Shown: positions 27,012-35,441 of the stretch, piece after piece
Layout: every line of letters begins with the position of its first letter
How positions within the stretch are numbered: the stretch's first letter is position 1
Assembly: GCF_003813775.1 (NCBI RefSeq)
Contig: NZ_RPDH01000002.1
Location: 434,001-498,000, forward strand
Direction: 5' to 3'
DNA from: Chitinophaga lutea
GTDB lineage: Bacteria > Bacteroidota > Bacteroidia > Chitinophagales > Chitinophagaceae
DNA length: 64,000 bases
Notes under the pieces: generated by a model
Told to the model about the DNA's origin: nothing
The model's database searches: none
What the model saw: the letters and a program-made list of their open reading frames with translations, nothing else
Program-made: the position numbers and the translations under genes

Positions 27012-27695
27012 TTAAAACAGGAAGTTGGCGCCGATGGAGAAGCTGTTGATACTGAACTTGTCGTAAAAGCCAACGGTGTGCGAGGTGTTTTTGCGGCTCG
27101 GATACTCGATCGTTGATCCGAACGCATCTTTCTTTTCTACGCGGTAGGTATAACCGAACACATTCCCCATGGAGGCCAGCAGGTTGATGTTGCTTTTCAG
27201 CCGGAATTGCAGGCCCGGCCGGTAATACAAGCCCGCCATATTGGTTTTCGACTGGAAGAGCGCGGTGCCGTCGTGCGTGTAACCCAGTATGCGGGCGCCA
27301 CTCAGCACAAGGTCGTTGTAAATACTGAAACGCGACGACCAGACCGGCACCAGCAATCGCCCGAACACGCCGGCGCCGATGCTTTTGGTGGGTAAATTCG
27401 CGCCAGGATTACTCTCGCGCCGATAAAATCCTTCCACACCGATGGCGAACCGTTCGCGGAGGAACCATCCGAACTGCGGCGCTACGTGCCAGTCGGTGCT
27501 TTTCAATTCCATCATGCCCCTGGGATTGCCGGCACCATCGGTAAACGGCTGTTCGCTTTTGGTAGACGAAACGCCGAATGAAGCGCCGACGAAAAATTTC
27601 TTGTGAGGTGCCTCCTGGGCCAGAAGGGAAGAGGCGGTTGCCAAAAGCAGGGTAGCCGTAAAGGCGGATAACAGGTAATTCTTTTTCATACGCAT
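27012..27695 (-). CDS. Outer-membrane beta-barrel protein
   Basis: A 227-residue protein with a signal peptide (NYLLSAFTATLLLATASSLLAQ) and alternating beta strands typical of the OmpA/OmpW-like eight-strand barrel (FFVGASFGVSSTKS, WHVAPQFGWFLRERFAIGVEGFYRR, GLYYRPGLQFRLKSNINLLASMG) ending in an aromatic C-terminus (GANFLF), the BAM recognition signal. No specific function. It lies just upstream of bcp (54 bp) on the same strand and could be co-transcribed. Confidence 0.8.
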   Translation of the reverse strand: MRMKKNYLLSAFTATLLLATASSLLAQEAPHKKFFVGASFGVSSTKSEQPFTDGAGNPRGMMELKSTDWHVAPQFGWFLRERFAIGVEGFYRRESNPGANLPTKSIGAGVFGRLLVPVWSSRFSIYNDLVLSGARILGYTHDGTALFQSKTNMAGLYYRPGLQFRLKSNINLLASMGNVFGYTYRVEKKDAFGSTIEYPSRKNTSHTVGFYDKFSINSFSIGANFLF

Positions 27696-27821
27696 GAATT
27701 TGATTTAACTAAAACAATAGTTCACAATATTAATACCGCCAAGTCTTAATATAATGTTAATAGCATATACGTGTTAGGCGCACAGTTTGATCTTTACTTT
27801 TTATTCTGCACCTTTAATCCT

Positions 27822-27829
27822 TATTTTTG
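27822..27829 (+). promoter_or_regulatory. -7 box upstream of pyrR
   Basis: TATTTTTG matches TAnnTTTG, 22 bp before the TTG start. No PyrR-type attenuator hairpin is seen in the short leader. Confidence 0.55.
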
Positions 27830-27851
27830 AGCTACTAAAACCCAGTTTGTT

Positions 27852-28382
27852 TTGAAATCTATTTTGACGGATCGGCAATTAGCGATTACCATCGACCGGC
27901 TTAGTCACCAGCTGATAGAAAACCACCCGCAGTTCGAGAACACGGTGCTGATTGGTCTGCAGCCAAGAGGCATTTATTTGTCTGACCGCATCAATAATAA
28001 GCTGCAAACGCTGTTACCCGGCGTGAAGGTGCCTTATGGCCGCCTCGACATTACCTTTTACCGTGACGATTACAAAAGCGGGAAGGGGCTGCATACACCG
28101 AATGAGACGGACATTGATTTTTCCATCGATAACAAACATGTGGTGCTGGTAGACGATGTGCTGTATACCGGCCGCACCATCCGCTCGGCCATGGACGCGA
28201 TGCTCGACTTCGGGCGCCCGGCCACGGTGGAGCTGCTGGTGCTGATAGACCGGCGCTTCAGCCGGGAGCTGCCGATACAGCCGGATTACACCGGCCGCAC
28301 CATTGACGCCATCATTACCGAGAAGGTAAGGGTGCTCTGGAAAGAGCGCGATGGTAAAGATGAAGTTGTGTTGATTGCCTAA
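27852..28382 (+). CDS. pyrR: PyrR-type pyrimidine operon protein / uracil phosphoribosyltransferase
   Basis: A 176-residue phosphoribosyltransferase-fold protein starting at TTG 27852. The PRPP-binding signature is VVLVDDVLYTGRTIRSAM, and the N-terminal ILTDRQLAITIDRLSHQLIE and LIGLQPRGIYLSDRI match PyrR. In Firmicutes PyrR is an RNA-binding attenuation protein with uracil PRTase side activity; here the short leader makes RNA attenuation doubtful. It precedes pyrB by 23 bp. Confidence 0.93.
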   Translation: MKSILTDRQLAITIDRLSHQLIENHPQFENTVLIGLQPRGIYLSDRINNKLQTLLPGVKVPYGRLDITFYRDDYKSGKGLHTPNETDIDFSIDNKHVVLVDDVLYTGRTIRSAMDAMLDFGRPATVELLVLIDRRFSRELPIQPDYTGRTIDAIITEKVRVLWKERDGKDEVVLIA

Positions 28383-28388
28383 ATCTTT

Positions 28389-28396
28389 TATATTTG
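28389..28396 (+). promoter_or_regulatory. -7 box between pyrR and pyrB
   Basis: TATATTTG, an exact TAnnTTTG match, ends 9 bp before the pyrB ATG and lies just after the pyrR stop, so pyrB may also have its own near-leaderless transcript. Confidence 0.45.
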
Positions 28397-28405
28397 CACC
28401 TTAGA

Positions 28406-29341
28406 ATGTCACTGTCTGCTAAACATCTGTTGGGTATACGCGATCTGAAGCGTTCGGATATAGAGCTTATTTTTCAAACTGCCGATCAGTTTAAAGAAGT
28501 ATTGCAAAGGCCTATCAAGAAGGTCCCCACTCTGAGAGATACCACCATCGTCAATGTGTTTTTTGAGAATTCAACCCGCACCCGCATTTCGTTTGAACTG
28601 GCGGAGAAGCGGCTGGGCGCCGATGTGGTGAATTTTTCCGCATCCGGTTCTTCCGTGTCGAAGGGGGAAACGCTGATCGATACGGTCAACAACATCCTGT
28701 CGATGAAGGTTGACCTGGTGGTGATGCGCCACTCCGCTACCGGCGCGCCGCACTTCCTCAGCAAACACATCAATGTACCGATCGTGAATGCCGGCGACGG
28801 CATCAACGAGCACCCCACACAGGCGTTGCTCGACGCGTTTTCCATCCGGGAAAGGCTGGGCAGCGTGGAAGGCAAGAAGGTGGCCATCTGCGGCGACATC
28901 ATGCACTCCCGCGTGGCACTGTCGAATATCTACTGCCTGAAGAAACTGGGTGCAGAGGTAACCGTTGCCGGTCCCCCGACGCTCATTCCCAAATACATCG
29001 CGGAGGCGCTGGGCGTCAACGTGACGTACGACATCCGCGAGGCGCTGAACTGGTGCGATGTGGCCAACATCCTGCGCATCCAGCTCGAACGCCAGAACAT
29101 GCCGCTGTTTTCCTCGCTCCGCGAATACTCGCTGGCATACGGCGTCAACCGCGCGCTGCTTGACAGCCTGCAGAAGGAAATCGTGATCATGCACCCCGGC
29201 CCGATCAACAGGGGCGTGGAGCTCAGTTCCGATGTGGCCGACTCCGGCCAGTCGATCATCCTCGACCAGGTGGAAAACGGCGTGGCCACTAGAATGGCGG
29301 TGCTGTACCTGCTGGCCAGGAAGGAAGGGGCAAAGGAATAG
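28406..29341 (+). CDS. pyrB: Aspartate carbamoyltransferase catalytic subunit
   Basis: A 311-residue enzyme making carbamoyl-aspartate in pyrimidine synthesis. Carbamoyl-phosphate loop FENSTRTRISFE, RHSATGAPH, the HPTQALLDAF motif and the C-terminal HPGPINRGVE are all present. No pyrI regulatory subunit follows. The frame is open from a TTG at 28394, but the ATG at 28406 gives the normal N-terminus (SLSAKHLLGIRDL). Second gene after pyrR, with its own possible promoter, closed by a terminator. Confidence 0.96.
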   Translation: MSLSAKHLLGIRDLKRSDIELIFQTADQFKEVLQRPIKKVPTLRDTTIVNVFFENSTRTRISFELAEKRLGADVVNFSASGSSVSKGETLIDTVNNILSMKVDLVVMRHSATGAPHFLSKHINVPIVNAGDGINEHPTQALLDAFSIRERLGSVEGKKVAICGDIMHSRVALSNIYCLKKLGAEVTVAGPPTLIPKYIAEALGVNVTYDIREALNWCDVANILRIQLERQNMPLFSSLREYSLAYGVNRALLDSLQKEIVIMHPGPINRGVELSSDVADSGQSIILDQVENGVATRMAVLYLLARKEGAKE

Positions 29342-29700
29342 TGCATCCAACATACGATCGCCATCATACACCGGGAATAAAATCATTGAAAGGTGCTCTC
29401 TTATCGGGAGCATCTTTTTTATTGCGCAAAATGCCATCAACCTCATGCAACTAGCACTTTTCCGTTATTTGAGCTGATGGGGCTGGGGACCTCTGAGGCG
29501 ATGAAATTTTTCAAATCGCACATCTTCTGCAAGGAAAGCATGAGTCGACGAATTAGGTTTTCCAAACTATACGCTTCTACTGTAAGGGACAGAACGAGAT
29601 GAATCGATCCCCCTGCTTTCAAATGGAATATCCTTTTCTTTAAAAAAGAAAGAGGCGCTCACCGGACCGGGAACACCTCTTTGTATAGGAAAGGATGAGA
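29342..29700. other. 359-bp intergenic region after pyrB
   Basis: Holds the pyrB terminator and then about 230 bp of AT-richer DNA. A 69-codon frame (29393-29602) overlaps the terminator and looks non-coding. No tRNA, repeat or transposon end recognised. Confidence 0.5.
29392..29420 (+). terminator. Terminator of pyrB
   Basis: GGTGCTC (29392-29398) pairs with GAGCATC (29408-29414) through one G-T wobble, followed by six T. Confidence 0.75.
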
Positions 29701-32085
29701 CTACTCGTTCTTCAAAGTTTCTACGGGATTGGCGTTCGCCGCACGCAGGGTCTGCGATACGATGGTGAGCATGGCAACGGCCAGCAGCAGCGTAAAACAG
29801 AGCAATATGCCGCCCAGCCCGAAGGGCACCCGCAGCGCGAAATTCTGCAGGAACAGCTGCGCGGCAATGTAGCCGAGCGGCAGGGCGATGCAGCCCGAGA
29901 TCACCACCAGCTTCAGGAATCCCTTCGACAGCAGTATCACCAGGCTTTTAACGTCGGCGCCCATAACCTTGCGCACCCCGATTTCCTTCTTCCGCAGCCA
30001 GGTGGTATAAATCACCAGCGCCAGCAGGCCCAAGGTGGCAATCACGATGGTCATGCCCGCCAGGTAGGCCAGGAAGCCCAGGTCGTTCCAGTGCATATTG
30101 TTTTCATACAACGATTCTTTCAGCCAGGAAGATTTCAGCGGCTGGGCAGGCGATAACTTATGCCAGGCTGCGGTGACCTGCTGCATCAGTTGTTCGCGGT
30201 TACCGGCACTGACTTTCAGGTTCAGCAGGGTATAGTCCGCGGGCTCGGAACGGAAGGCCAGCGGCGCGATCATCTTGCCGAGATTCTCGTAATGGAAATC
30301 TTTCAGCACACCGCGCACGGGCGCCTGCACTGAATCGTTGAGCCATACCATACGGCCCACCGCCTCGCCGGCGGATTTGTAACCCAGCGCCAGCACGGCC
30401 GCCTCATTCAGCAGCAGCTGCGGTGTTTGCTGCTGCGGCAACAGGTTTTCACCCGCCACCAGCTGCAGGCCCATCATGGGCACAAAAGCCTCATCCGCGC
30501 TGTAATAATTTATTTTCTGCGGTTCGTCGGTGAGGTTCATTGCCAGCGGCATCTGCCCGCCCCCGAAGTAACCGAAGTTACCGGACGCCGCAGACACGGC
30601 CTGTACGCCGGAAAGGTTTTTCAGTTCCTGTGCCAGCAGTTCCGCTTTGCTGCCCTGCAGTTCCACCGTCAGGATGTTATCCGGCCTGAAACCGGGATCC
30701 GCCGTGGCCATGAAGGCAAACTGCCGGTACATGGTGAACAGCCCGATGGTGATCAGCAGTGAAAGCGACAACTGGAATATGATGAGGCCCTTGCGCAGGT
30801 TCATTCTTCCGAACAACCGGTAAGAAGGCATGCTTTTCAGCACCTGCGACGGGGTGAAGGCGGAGAGCAGCCATGCCGGCAGCGTACCGGCCAGCAGGCC
30901 GGTGAACAGGCTGAAGCCCAGCAGGATGAGCGCCATCTGCCAGACGGTGGTGGCAGGCGGGAAACTATCGGTACTGCCGCCGAAAAGCTGCAGCCGTTCT
31001 ATCACGGTCAACATGGCCAGCGCCACACCCAGCGCCACCAGCGAAATGATGATCGCTTCCATGATATACTGGCCGAATACCTGCATGCGCGTGGCGCCGG
31101 CTACCTTACGGATGCCCACTTCCTTGGCGCGCGTGAGGGAACGGGCGATGGACAAATTGGTATAATTGAAACAGGCGGAAATAAGAATGATCAGGCCGAT
31201 ACCGATGGCGCCCATCACTTTGCCCCAGGTGGTGACCCTGCCGATGTTGTTGTAGATATCGTCCCACGACGGCGTGATGCGCCGCAGCCGCTGTACGGGA
31301 AATTCAATGGTGCCCTGGCGGGGATCGTTATACAGCGTTTTCGCCAGCCGCGACAATGAAGCCTCAAAAGCCGCACGCGACACATTGGGCTGCAGCACCA
31401 CATACGTGTAACCGTCGCCGTAAGAGTTCCAGCTGGCGTTCTTTTCTTCCAGCACCTTCGCTTTTTCCAGTTGCGGCACGGTGGCGGCGGACGCGTAGGC
31501 CCCGAAGCTGATGTGGGAGCGGTGGATTTCGGGGTTCAACACACCGGTCACTTCATAACTGCCCATCTGGCCCATGGTGATGATCTTGCCGATGGGATTG
31601 TCGTTGCCGAAAAAAAGCCTGGCCGTGGCATCGCTGAGCACCACCGTATTAGGCTGCTCCAGCGCCGTGGCGGCATTGCCCCGCTGCAGTGTAAAACCGA
31701 ATACGGAGAAAAAGGAAGGCGATGTAAATGCCCCCTGGATGTTGAATTCCTTATCGGCGCCGCCGGTGGCTTTGCCTTTGAACGCCGGGTACAGCCGTAC
31801 CACATCCGCCACGATGTTATTCTCCGCCTTAACCGCCTGTTCGAGCGGGAGGGGAGAACTGGCCAGCCTGAAACCTTCGCCCCGGGGATTGCGCACTTCC
31901 GTGGTGATGCGGTACGTACGGTCCGGGTAAGGATGGAAGCGGTCGAAGCTCAGCTCTTTGGCCGTGTTTTCGATCACCATCATACATACTGTCATGCTCA
32001 GGGCAAGACCGAAGATGTTGATGAACGTAAACAGTTTATGTTTCGTGATATTCCGGTAAGCGATCAACAGGTAATTACGCAGCAT
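29701..32085 (-). CDS. FtsX/MacB-type ABC transporter permease
   Basis: A 794-residue membrane protein with a duplicated MacB-PCD/FtsX architecture: an N-terminal helix (HKLFTFINIFGLALSMTVCM), a periplasmic core domain, three helices with the conserved SLTRAKEVGIRKVAGATR coupling segment, a second helix/periplasmic domain and a final three-helix block with LRKKEIGVRKVMGADV. This eight-helix type is abundant in Bacteroidota as stand-alone permeases without an adjacent ATPase; none is encoded here. Probable role is mechanotransmission-driven export or lipoprotein/antimicrobial handling, substrate unknown. Confidence 0.92.
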   Translation of the reverse strand: MLRNYLLIAYRNITKHKLFTFINIFGLALSMTVCMMVIENTAKELSFDRFHPYPDRTYRITTEVRNPRGEGFRLASSPLPLEQAVKAENNIVADVVRLYPAFKGKATGGADKEFNIQGAFTSPSFFSVFGFTLQRGNAATALEQPNTVVLSDATARLFFGNDNPIGKIITMGQMGSYEVTGVLNPEIHRSHISFGAYASAATVPQLEKAKVLEEKNASWNSYGDGYTYVVLQPNVSRAAFEASLSRLAKTLYNDPRQGTIEFPVQRLRRITPSWDDIYNNIGRVTTWGKVMGAIGIGLIILISACFNYTNLSIARSLTRAKEVGIRKVAGATRMQVFGQYIMEAIIISLVALGVALAMLTVIERLQLFGGSTDSFPPATTVWQMALILLGFSLFTGLLAGTLPAWLLSAFTPSQVLKSMPSYRLFGRMNLRKGLIIFQLSLSLLITIGLFTMYRQFAFMATADPGFRPDNILTVELQGSKAELLAQELKNLSGVQAVSAASGNFGYFGGGQMPLAMNLTDEPQKINYYSADEAFVPMMGLQLVAGENLLPQQQTPQLLLNEAAVLALGYKSAGEAVGRMVWLNDSVQAPVRGVLKDFHYENLGKMIAPLAFRSEPADYTLLNLKVSAGNREQLMQQVTAAWHKLSPAQPLKSSWLKESLYENNMHWNDLGFLAYLAGMTIVIATLGLLALVIYTTWLRKKEIGVRKVMGADVKSLVILLSKGFLKLVVISGCIALPLGYIAAQLFLQNFALRVPFGLGGILLCFTLLLAVAMLTIVSQTLRAANANPVETLKNE

Positions 32086-32240
32086 GCCGACAATTTATGC
32101 AACCTGGTTTTCAAAGGCAATGCCAGGGTGGGGGAGATTATTATTCAGTGCAAAATACATTAAATATATCAAATCTATGTTCATTACCGGTCATGTGCCG
32201 TTCAAATCGGAACAATTCGTAAAATTCATTAGTTTAGGGC

Positions 32241-32570
32241 ATGCGTACAATTATTCTCTTGCTGGTATCGAATATTTTTATGACGTATGCCTGGTATGGC
32301 CACCTGCGCAACACGAATGTGCCGTTGTGGAAAGTGGTGCTGATCAGCTGGGGCATCGCTTTTTTTGAATACTGCTTTATGGTGCCCGCGAACCGTATGG
32401 GTTACCTCGACGGGTTTAACGGCTTTCAGCTGAAAATGATACAGGAGGTCATCACTCTTACGATATTCTGCGTGTTTGCGGTGATCATTCTCAAGGAGCC
32501 GCTTCGCTGGAACTACCTGATATCCTTTTCATTGCTGCTGGGGGCCGTGTATTTTATGTTCAAGAAGTAA
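32241..32570 (+). CDS. DMT-like small membrane protein (DUF486)
   Basis: A 109-residue protein with four hydrophobic helices. The pattern (NIFMTYAWYGHL, WGIAFFEYCFMVPANRMGY, FQLKMIQEVITL) is that of DUF486, relatives of small multidrug-resistance transporters. Function unproven. It is transcribed divergently from the FtsX-type permease and stands alone. Confidence 0.85.
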   Translation: MRTIILLLVSNIFMTYAWYGHLRNTNVPLWKVVLISWGIAFFEYCFMVPANRMGYLDGFNGFQLKMIQEVITLTIFCVFAVIILKEPLRWNYLISFSLLLGAVYFMFKK

Positions 32571-32624
32571 CCGGCGCCTGCCCGATTAATCCATCAGCGG
32601 TAAAAGTTTGCCGCTTTTAATTCC

Positions 32625-32632
32625 TATTTTTG
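32625..32632 (+). promoter_or_regulatory. -7 box upstream of the PIG-L gene
   Basis: TATTTTTG matches TAnnTTTG, 28 bp before the ATG at 32661; TTTG at 32607 is closer than the usual -33 distance. Confidence 0.5.
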
Positions 32633-32660
32633 ACAACTTGATAAAACCGGTAACTATTTC

Positions 32661-35138
32661 ATGTTGAACATCCGATCCATAGGTTGGCTGACAGCCTCGT
32701 TATTCCTCTGTTTCAGCCAGCTCAGGGCGCAAACCACCGCGCCGCTGCATGCCGCTGAGATCAGGCTGCAGCTGAAGAAACTGAATACCCTTGGGAGCGT
32801 GCTGTACATCGCAGCGCACCCCGACGATGAAAATACACGCCTGCTGGGCTTCCTCGCCAAAGAAAATCTTTACCGCACCGGTTATCTGTCGCTCACCCGT
32901 GGCGACGGCGGACAGAACCTCATCGGCAACGAACAGGCCGAACTGCTGGGCCTCATCCGCACGCAGGAGTTACTGGCAGCCCGGCGCATCGACGGGGCGG
33001 AGCAGTTTTTCACCCGCGCCAACGATTTCGGCTTTTCCAAAAACCCGGAAGAAACCTTTACCATCTGGGACCGCAAAAAGGTGCTGGGCGATGTGGTATG
33101 GGTTATCCGCAAATTCCAGCCCGACGTGATCATCTGCCGTTTTCCGGCCGACAGCCGCGCCGGCCACGGCCATCACACCGCTTCCGCCGTGCTCGCCGCC
33201 GAAGCGTTCGATGCGGCCGCCGACCCGAACCAGTATCCGGAACAACTGGCCAGCGTCAAACCCTGGCAGGCCAAACGCATCCTCTGGAACACCTTCAACT
33301 TCGGGGGCAACAACACTACATCCGACGATCAGTTTAAAACAGAAGTAGGCGCTTACAGCGCGTTATTGGGAAGGGGTTTCGGGGAAATTGCCGCCGAAAG
33401 CCGCTCCCAGCATAAAAGCCAGGGCTTCGGCGTACCCTCCACCCGCGGCAGCGCCATCGAATATTTCACCACCATCAAAGGCTCCGCGCCTAAAACCACG
33501 CTGCTCGATGAAGTGAACACTACCTGGGCGCGCGTGCCGGGCGGCGAGGCCATCAGCGAAGCCATCGGTAAAGCGCTGGCGCAATACAACGCCGAAGACC
33601 CTTCGGCTACCGTACCCGCGTTGCTGGTTATACGAAAACAGATCCTCGCATTGCCCGACGGCTACTGGAAAACACAAAAGCTCAACGAAGCCGACCAGCT
33701 CATTGCCGCCTGCGCAGGTTTGTGGATGGAAGCCTACAGCACCATCGAACACGCCGTACCGGGTGAAACCCTCAGCAGCAACATCCAGATCATCAACCGC
33801 AGCAAGGTACCGGTGAGCCTGCAGAAAATCAGGATATCCGGCCAGGACGATGCCTCCGCCGCGCAAACACTGGCCTTCAATAAATTCGTGACCATTCCCG
33901 TGAAGGTGAAGGTGCCGGCGAACACGGGCATTTCACAACCTTACTGGTTGCAAACGCCGCACCCCATCGGTACCTACAACATCCCCGCCCCGGGATTGAC
34001 AGGCCGGCCGGAGAATATACCGCCGCTCGTGGCCAGCTTCTTCCTGAAGGTGGGCGACCAGGAGCTCGTTTATAACCGTGCGTTCACCTACAAGTTTACC
34101 GACCCGGTGAAAGGAGAAGTGTTCCGCCCGCTCGTGATCGCGCCGCCGGCCATCGCCTCGCTCAATAACCAGGTATTCGTATACACGCAGGCCACCCCGC
34201 AAACCATCCCCGTGAAGGTGCGGGCCATGCAGGCCAATGTGCAGGGCAGCGTGAAACTCCTGCTGCCACCGGGTTTCCGGGCCGATAAAACGGCTGTTCC
34301 TTATGCGCTGAAAGAGAAAGGCGACGAAACGGAACTGAGCTTCCGCGTGTCGCCCGTAAAGGTGAATGGCCAGAACATCACCGATACCATGACGGTGGTG
34401 GTGGAAGCTAACGGACGGGAGTACACGAACAGCATGACCACCATCCAGTACGACCATATTCCATCCATCACCATCTTCCCCCAGGCGAGCGCCAGGCTGG
34501 TGACCGTCAACCTGAAATACAACGGCCGGAAGCTGGGTTACATCTCCGGTGCGGGCGACAAGGTGGCCGAATCGCTGCGCCAGGTAGGGTATACGGTGGA
34601 TGAACTGGGTGAAAAAGAGATCATGAACGGTTCGCTCACACAATACGACGCCATCATCACCGGGGTGCGCGCCTACAATACGCAGGAGCGCCTCCCTTAC
34701 TGGCAGCCCCGCCTGCTCGAATACGTGAAAAACGGCGGCGTGCTGGTGGTGCAGTACAATACCAACGGCAACCTCGTCACCAATCAGCTGGGGCCCTACG
34801 ATTTCAGCCTCTCGCGCGACAGGGTGACGAACGAGACCGCGCCCGTGAAATTCCTGCTGCCGGAGAACAAACTGTTCAGCTATCCGAACGCCATTACCGC
34901 CAAAGACTTCGACGGCTGGGTGCAGGAGCGGGGTTTGTACTTCCCCGGCAATACCAACGGCGCCTACCAGAAACCTTTTGAAATGAACGATCCCGGAGAA
35001 CGGGCGCTGGATGGCTCTACCATCGTTGCGCAATACGGGAAAGGAAAATACATCTATACGGGCCTTGCCTTCTTCCGCCAGCTGCCGGCCGGCGTACCGG
35101 GGGCATACCGCCTGTTCGTGAACATGATATCGAAGTGA
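32661..35138 (+). CDS. Large secreted PIG-L family deacetylase
   Basis: An 825-residue exported protein (signal peptide about 1-24, ending LRAQ). The N-terminal PIG-L/LmbE zinc hydrolase domain has AHPDDE (His53, Asp55, Asp56) and the third ligand region GHGHH near residue 170, plus the family's LTRGDGGQNLIG. After about residue 340 come beta-sandwich regions (NEW3/alpha-galactosidase-like) and a C-terminal glutamine-amidotransferase-like segment (YDAIITGVRAYNTQERL, YVKNGGVLVVQYNTNG). Members deacetylate N-acetylglucosamine-type sugars; substrate here unknown. It is followed by two microproteins and a sodium symporter in one tight unit, suggesting hydrolysis outside and uptake of the product. 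Confidence 0.88.
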   Translation: MLNIRSIGWLTASLFLCFSQLRAQTTAPLHAAEIRLQLKKLNTLGSVLYIAAHPDDENTRLLGFLAKENLYRTGYLSLTRGDGGQNLIGNEQAELLGLIRTQELLAARRIDGAEQFFTRANDFGFSKNPEETFTIWDRKKVLGDVVWVIRKFQPDVIICRFPADSRAGHGHHTASAVLAAEAFDAAADPNQYPEQLASVKPWQAKRILWNTFNFGGNNTTSDDQFKTEVGAYSALLGRGFGEIAAESRSQHKSQGFGVPSTRGSAIEYFTTIKGSAPKTTLLDEVNTTWARVPGGEAISEAIGKALAQYNAEDPSATVPALLVIRKQILALPDGYWKTQKLNEADQLIAACAGLWMEAYSTIEHAVPGETLSSNIQIINRSKVPVSLQKIRISGQDDASAAQTLAFNKFVTIPVKVKVPANTGISQPYWLQTPHPIGTYNIPAPGLTGRPENIPPLVASFFLKVGDQELVYNRAFTYKFTDPVKGEVFRPLVIAPPAIASLNNQVFVYTQATPQTIPVKVRAMQANVQGSVKLLLPPGFRADKTAVPYALKEKGDETELSFRVSPVKVNGQNITDTMTVVVEANGREYTNSMTTIQYDHIPSITIFPQASARLVTVNLKYNGRKLGYISGAGDKVAESLRQVGYTVDELGEKEIMNGSLTQYDAIITGVRAYNTQERLPYWQPRLLEYVKNGGVLVVQYNTNGNLVTNQLGPYDFSLSRDRVTNETAPVKFLLPENKLFSYPNAITAKDFDGWVQERGLYFPGNTNGAYQKPFEMNDPGERALDGSTIVAQYGKGKYIYTGLAFFRQLPAGVPGAYRLFVNMISK

Positions 35139-35143
35139 TTTTT

Positions 35144-35314
35144 ATGAGCAAACAAAACAACAACCCGGATAATACCCGGTTGAGAATGTCGGCCGCACTG
35201 TGCATCGTATTGGGCCTGGTGATCGGGTTCATCATCAAACGGGTGCACATCGGCCTGCTGATCGGCCTGGCGCTGGGGCTGCTGAGCGGAGGATTATTAT
35301 CTAAAAGAAAATAA
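35144..35314 (+). CDS. Small membrane protein (56 residues)
   Basis: ATG 35144 to TAA 35312, 56 codons, starting 5 bp after the PIG-L stop. An N-terminal polar stretch (SKQNNNPDNTRLR) is followed by two short hydrophobic helices split by a basic turn (LCIVLGLVIGFI, then GLLIGLALGLLSGGLL) and a KRK end. Tight spacing on both sides and a clean membrane hairpin support a real gene. No family recognised; possibly an accessory of the symporter. Confidence 0.65.
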   Translation: MSKQNNNPDNTRLRMSAALCIVLGLVIGFIIKRVHIGLLIGLALGLLSGGLLSKRK

Positions 35315-35315
35315 A

Positions 35316-35441
35316 ATGGACAACACGCCACAGGAAAAACCGCCTTTGTTTTCGCGCTGGACTGCCTGGTACCTGGTAGTGGCGGGATGGCTGGCGGCCT
35401 TGACCGTTTTTTTCTATCTGTTCACTAAACACTATTCATGA
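35316..35441 (+). CDS. Single-pass microprotein upstream of the symporter (41 residues)
   Basis: ATG 35316 begins 1 bp after the preceding TAA; the TGA overlaps the symporter start (ATGA at 35438). It encodes MDNTPQEKPPLFSRWTAWY then one hydrophobic helix (LVVAGWLAALTVFFYLF) and a short basic tail. The overlap on the symporter side implies translational coupling. It resembles small single-helix subunits that assist SSS-family transporters, but no homologue is recognised by eye. Confidence 0.7.
   Translation: MDNTPQEKPPLFSRWTAWYLVVAGWLAALTVFFYLFTKHYS

Noticed and set aside
29393..29602. Small plus-strand ORF of 69 codons after pyrB
   Set aside because: It runs through the pyrB terminator and has no recognisable domain; considered non-coding.
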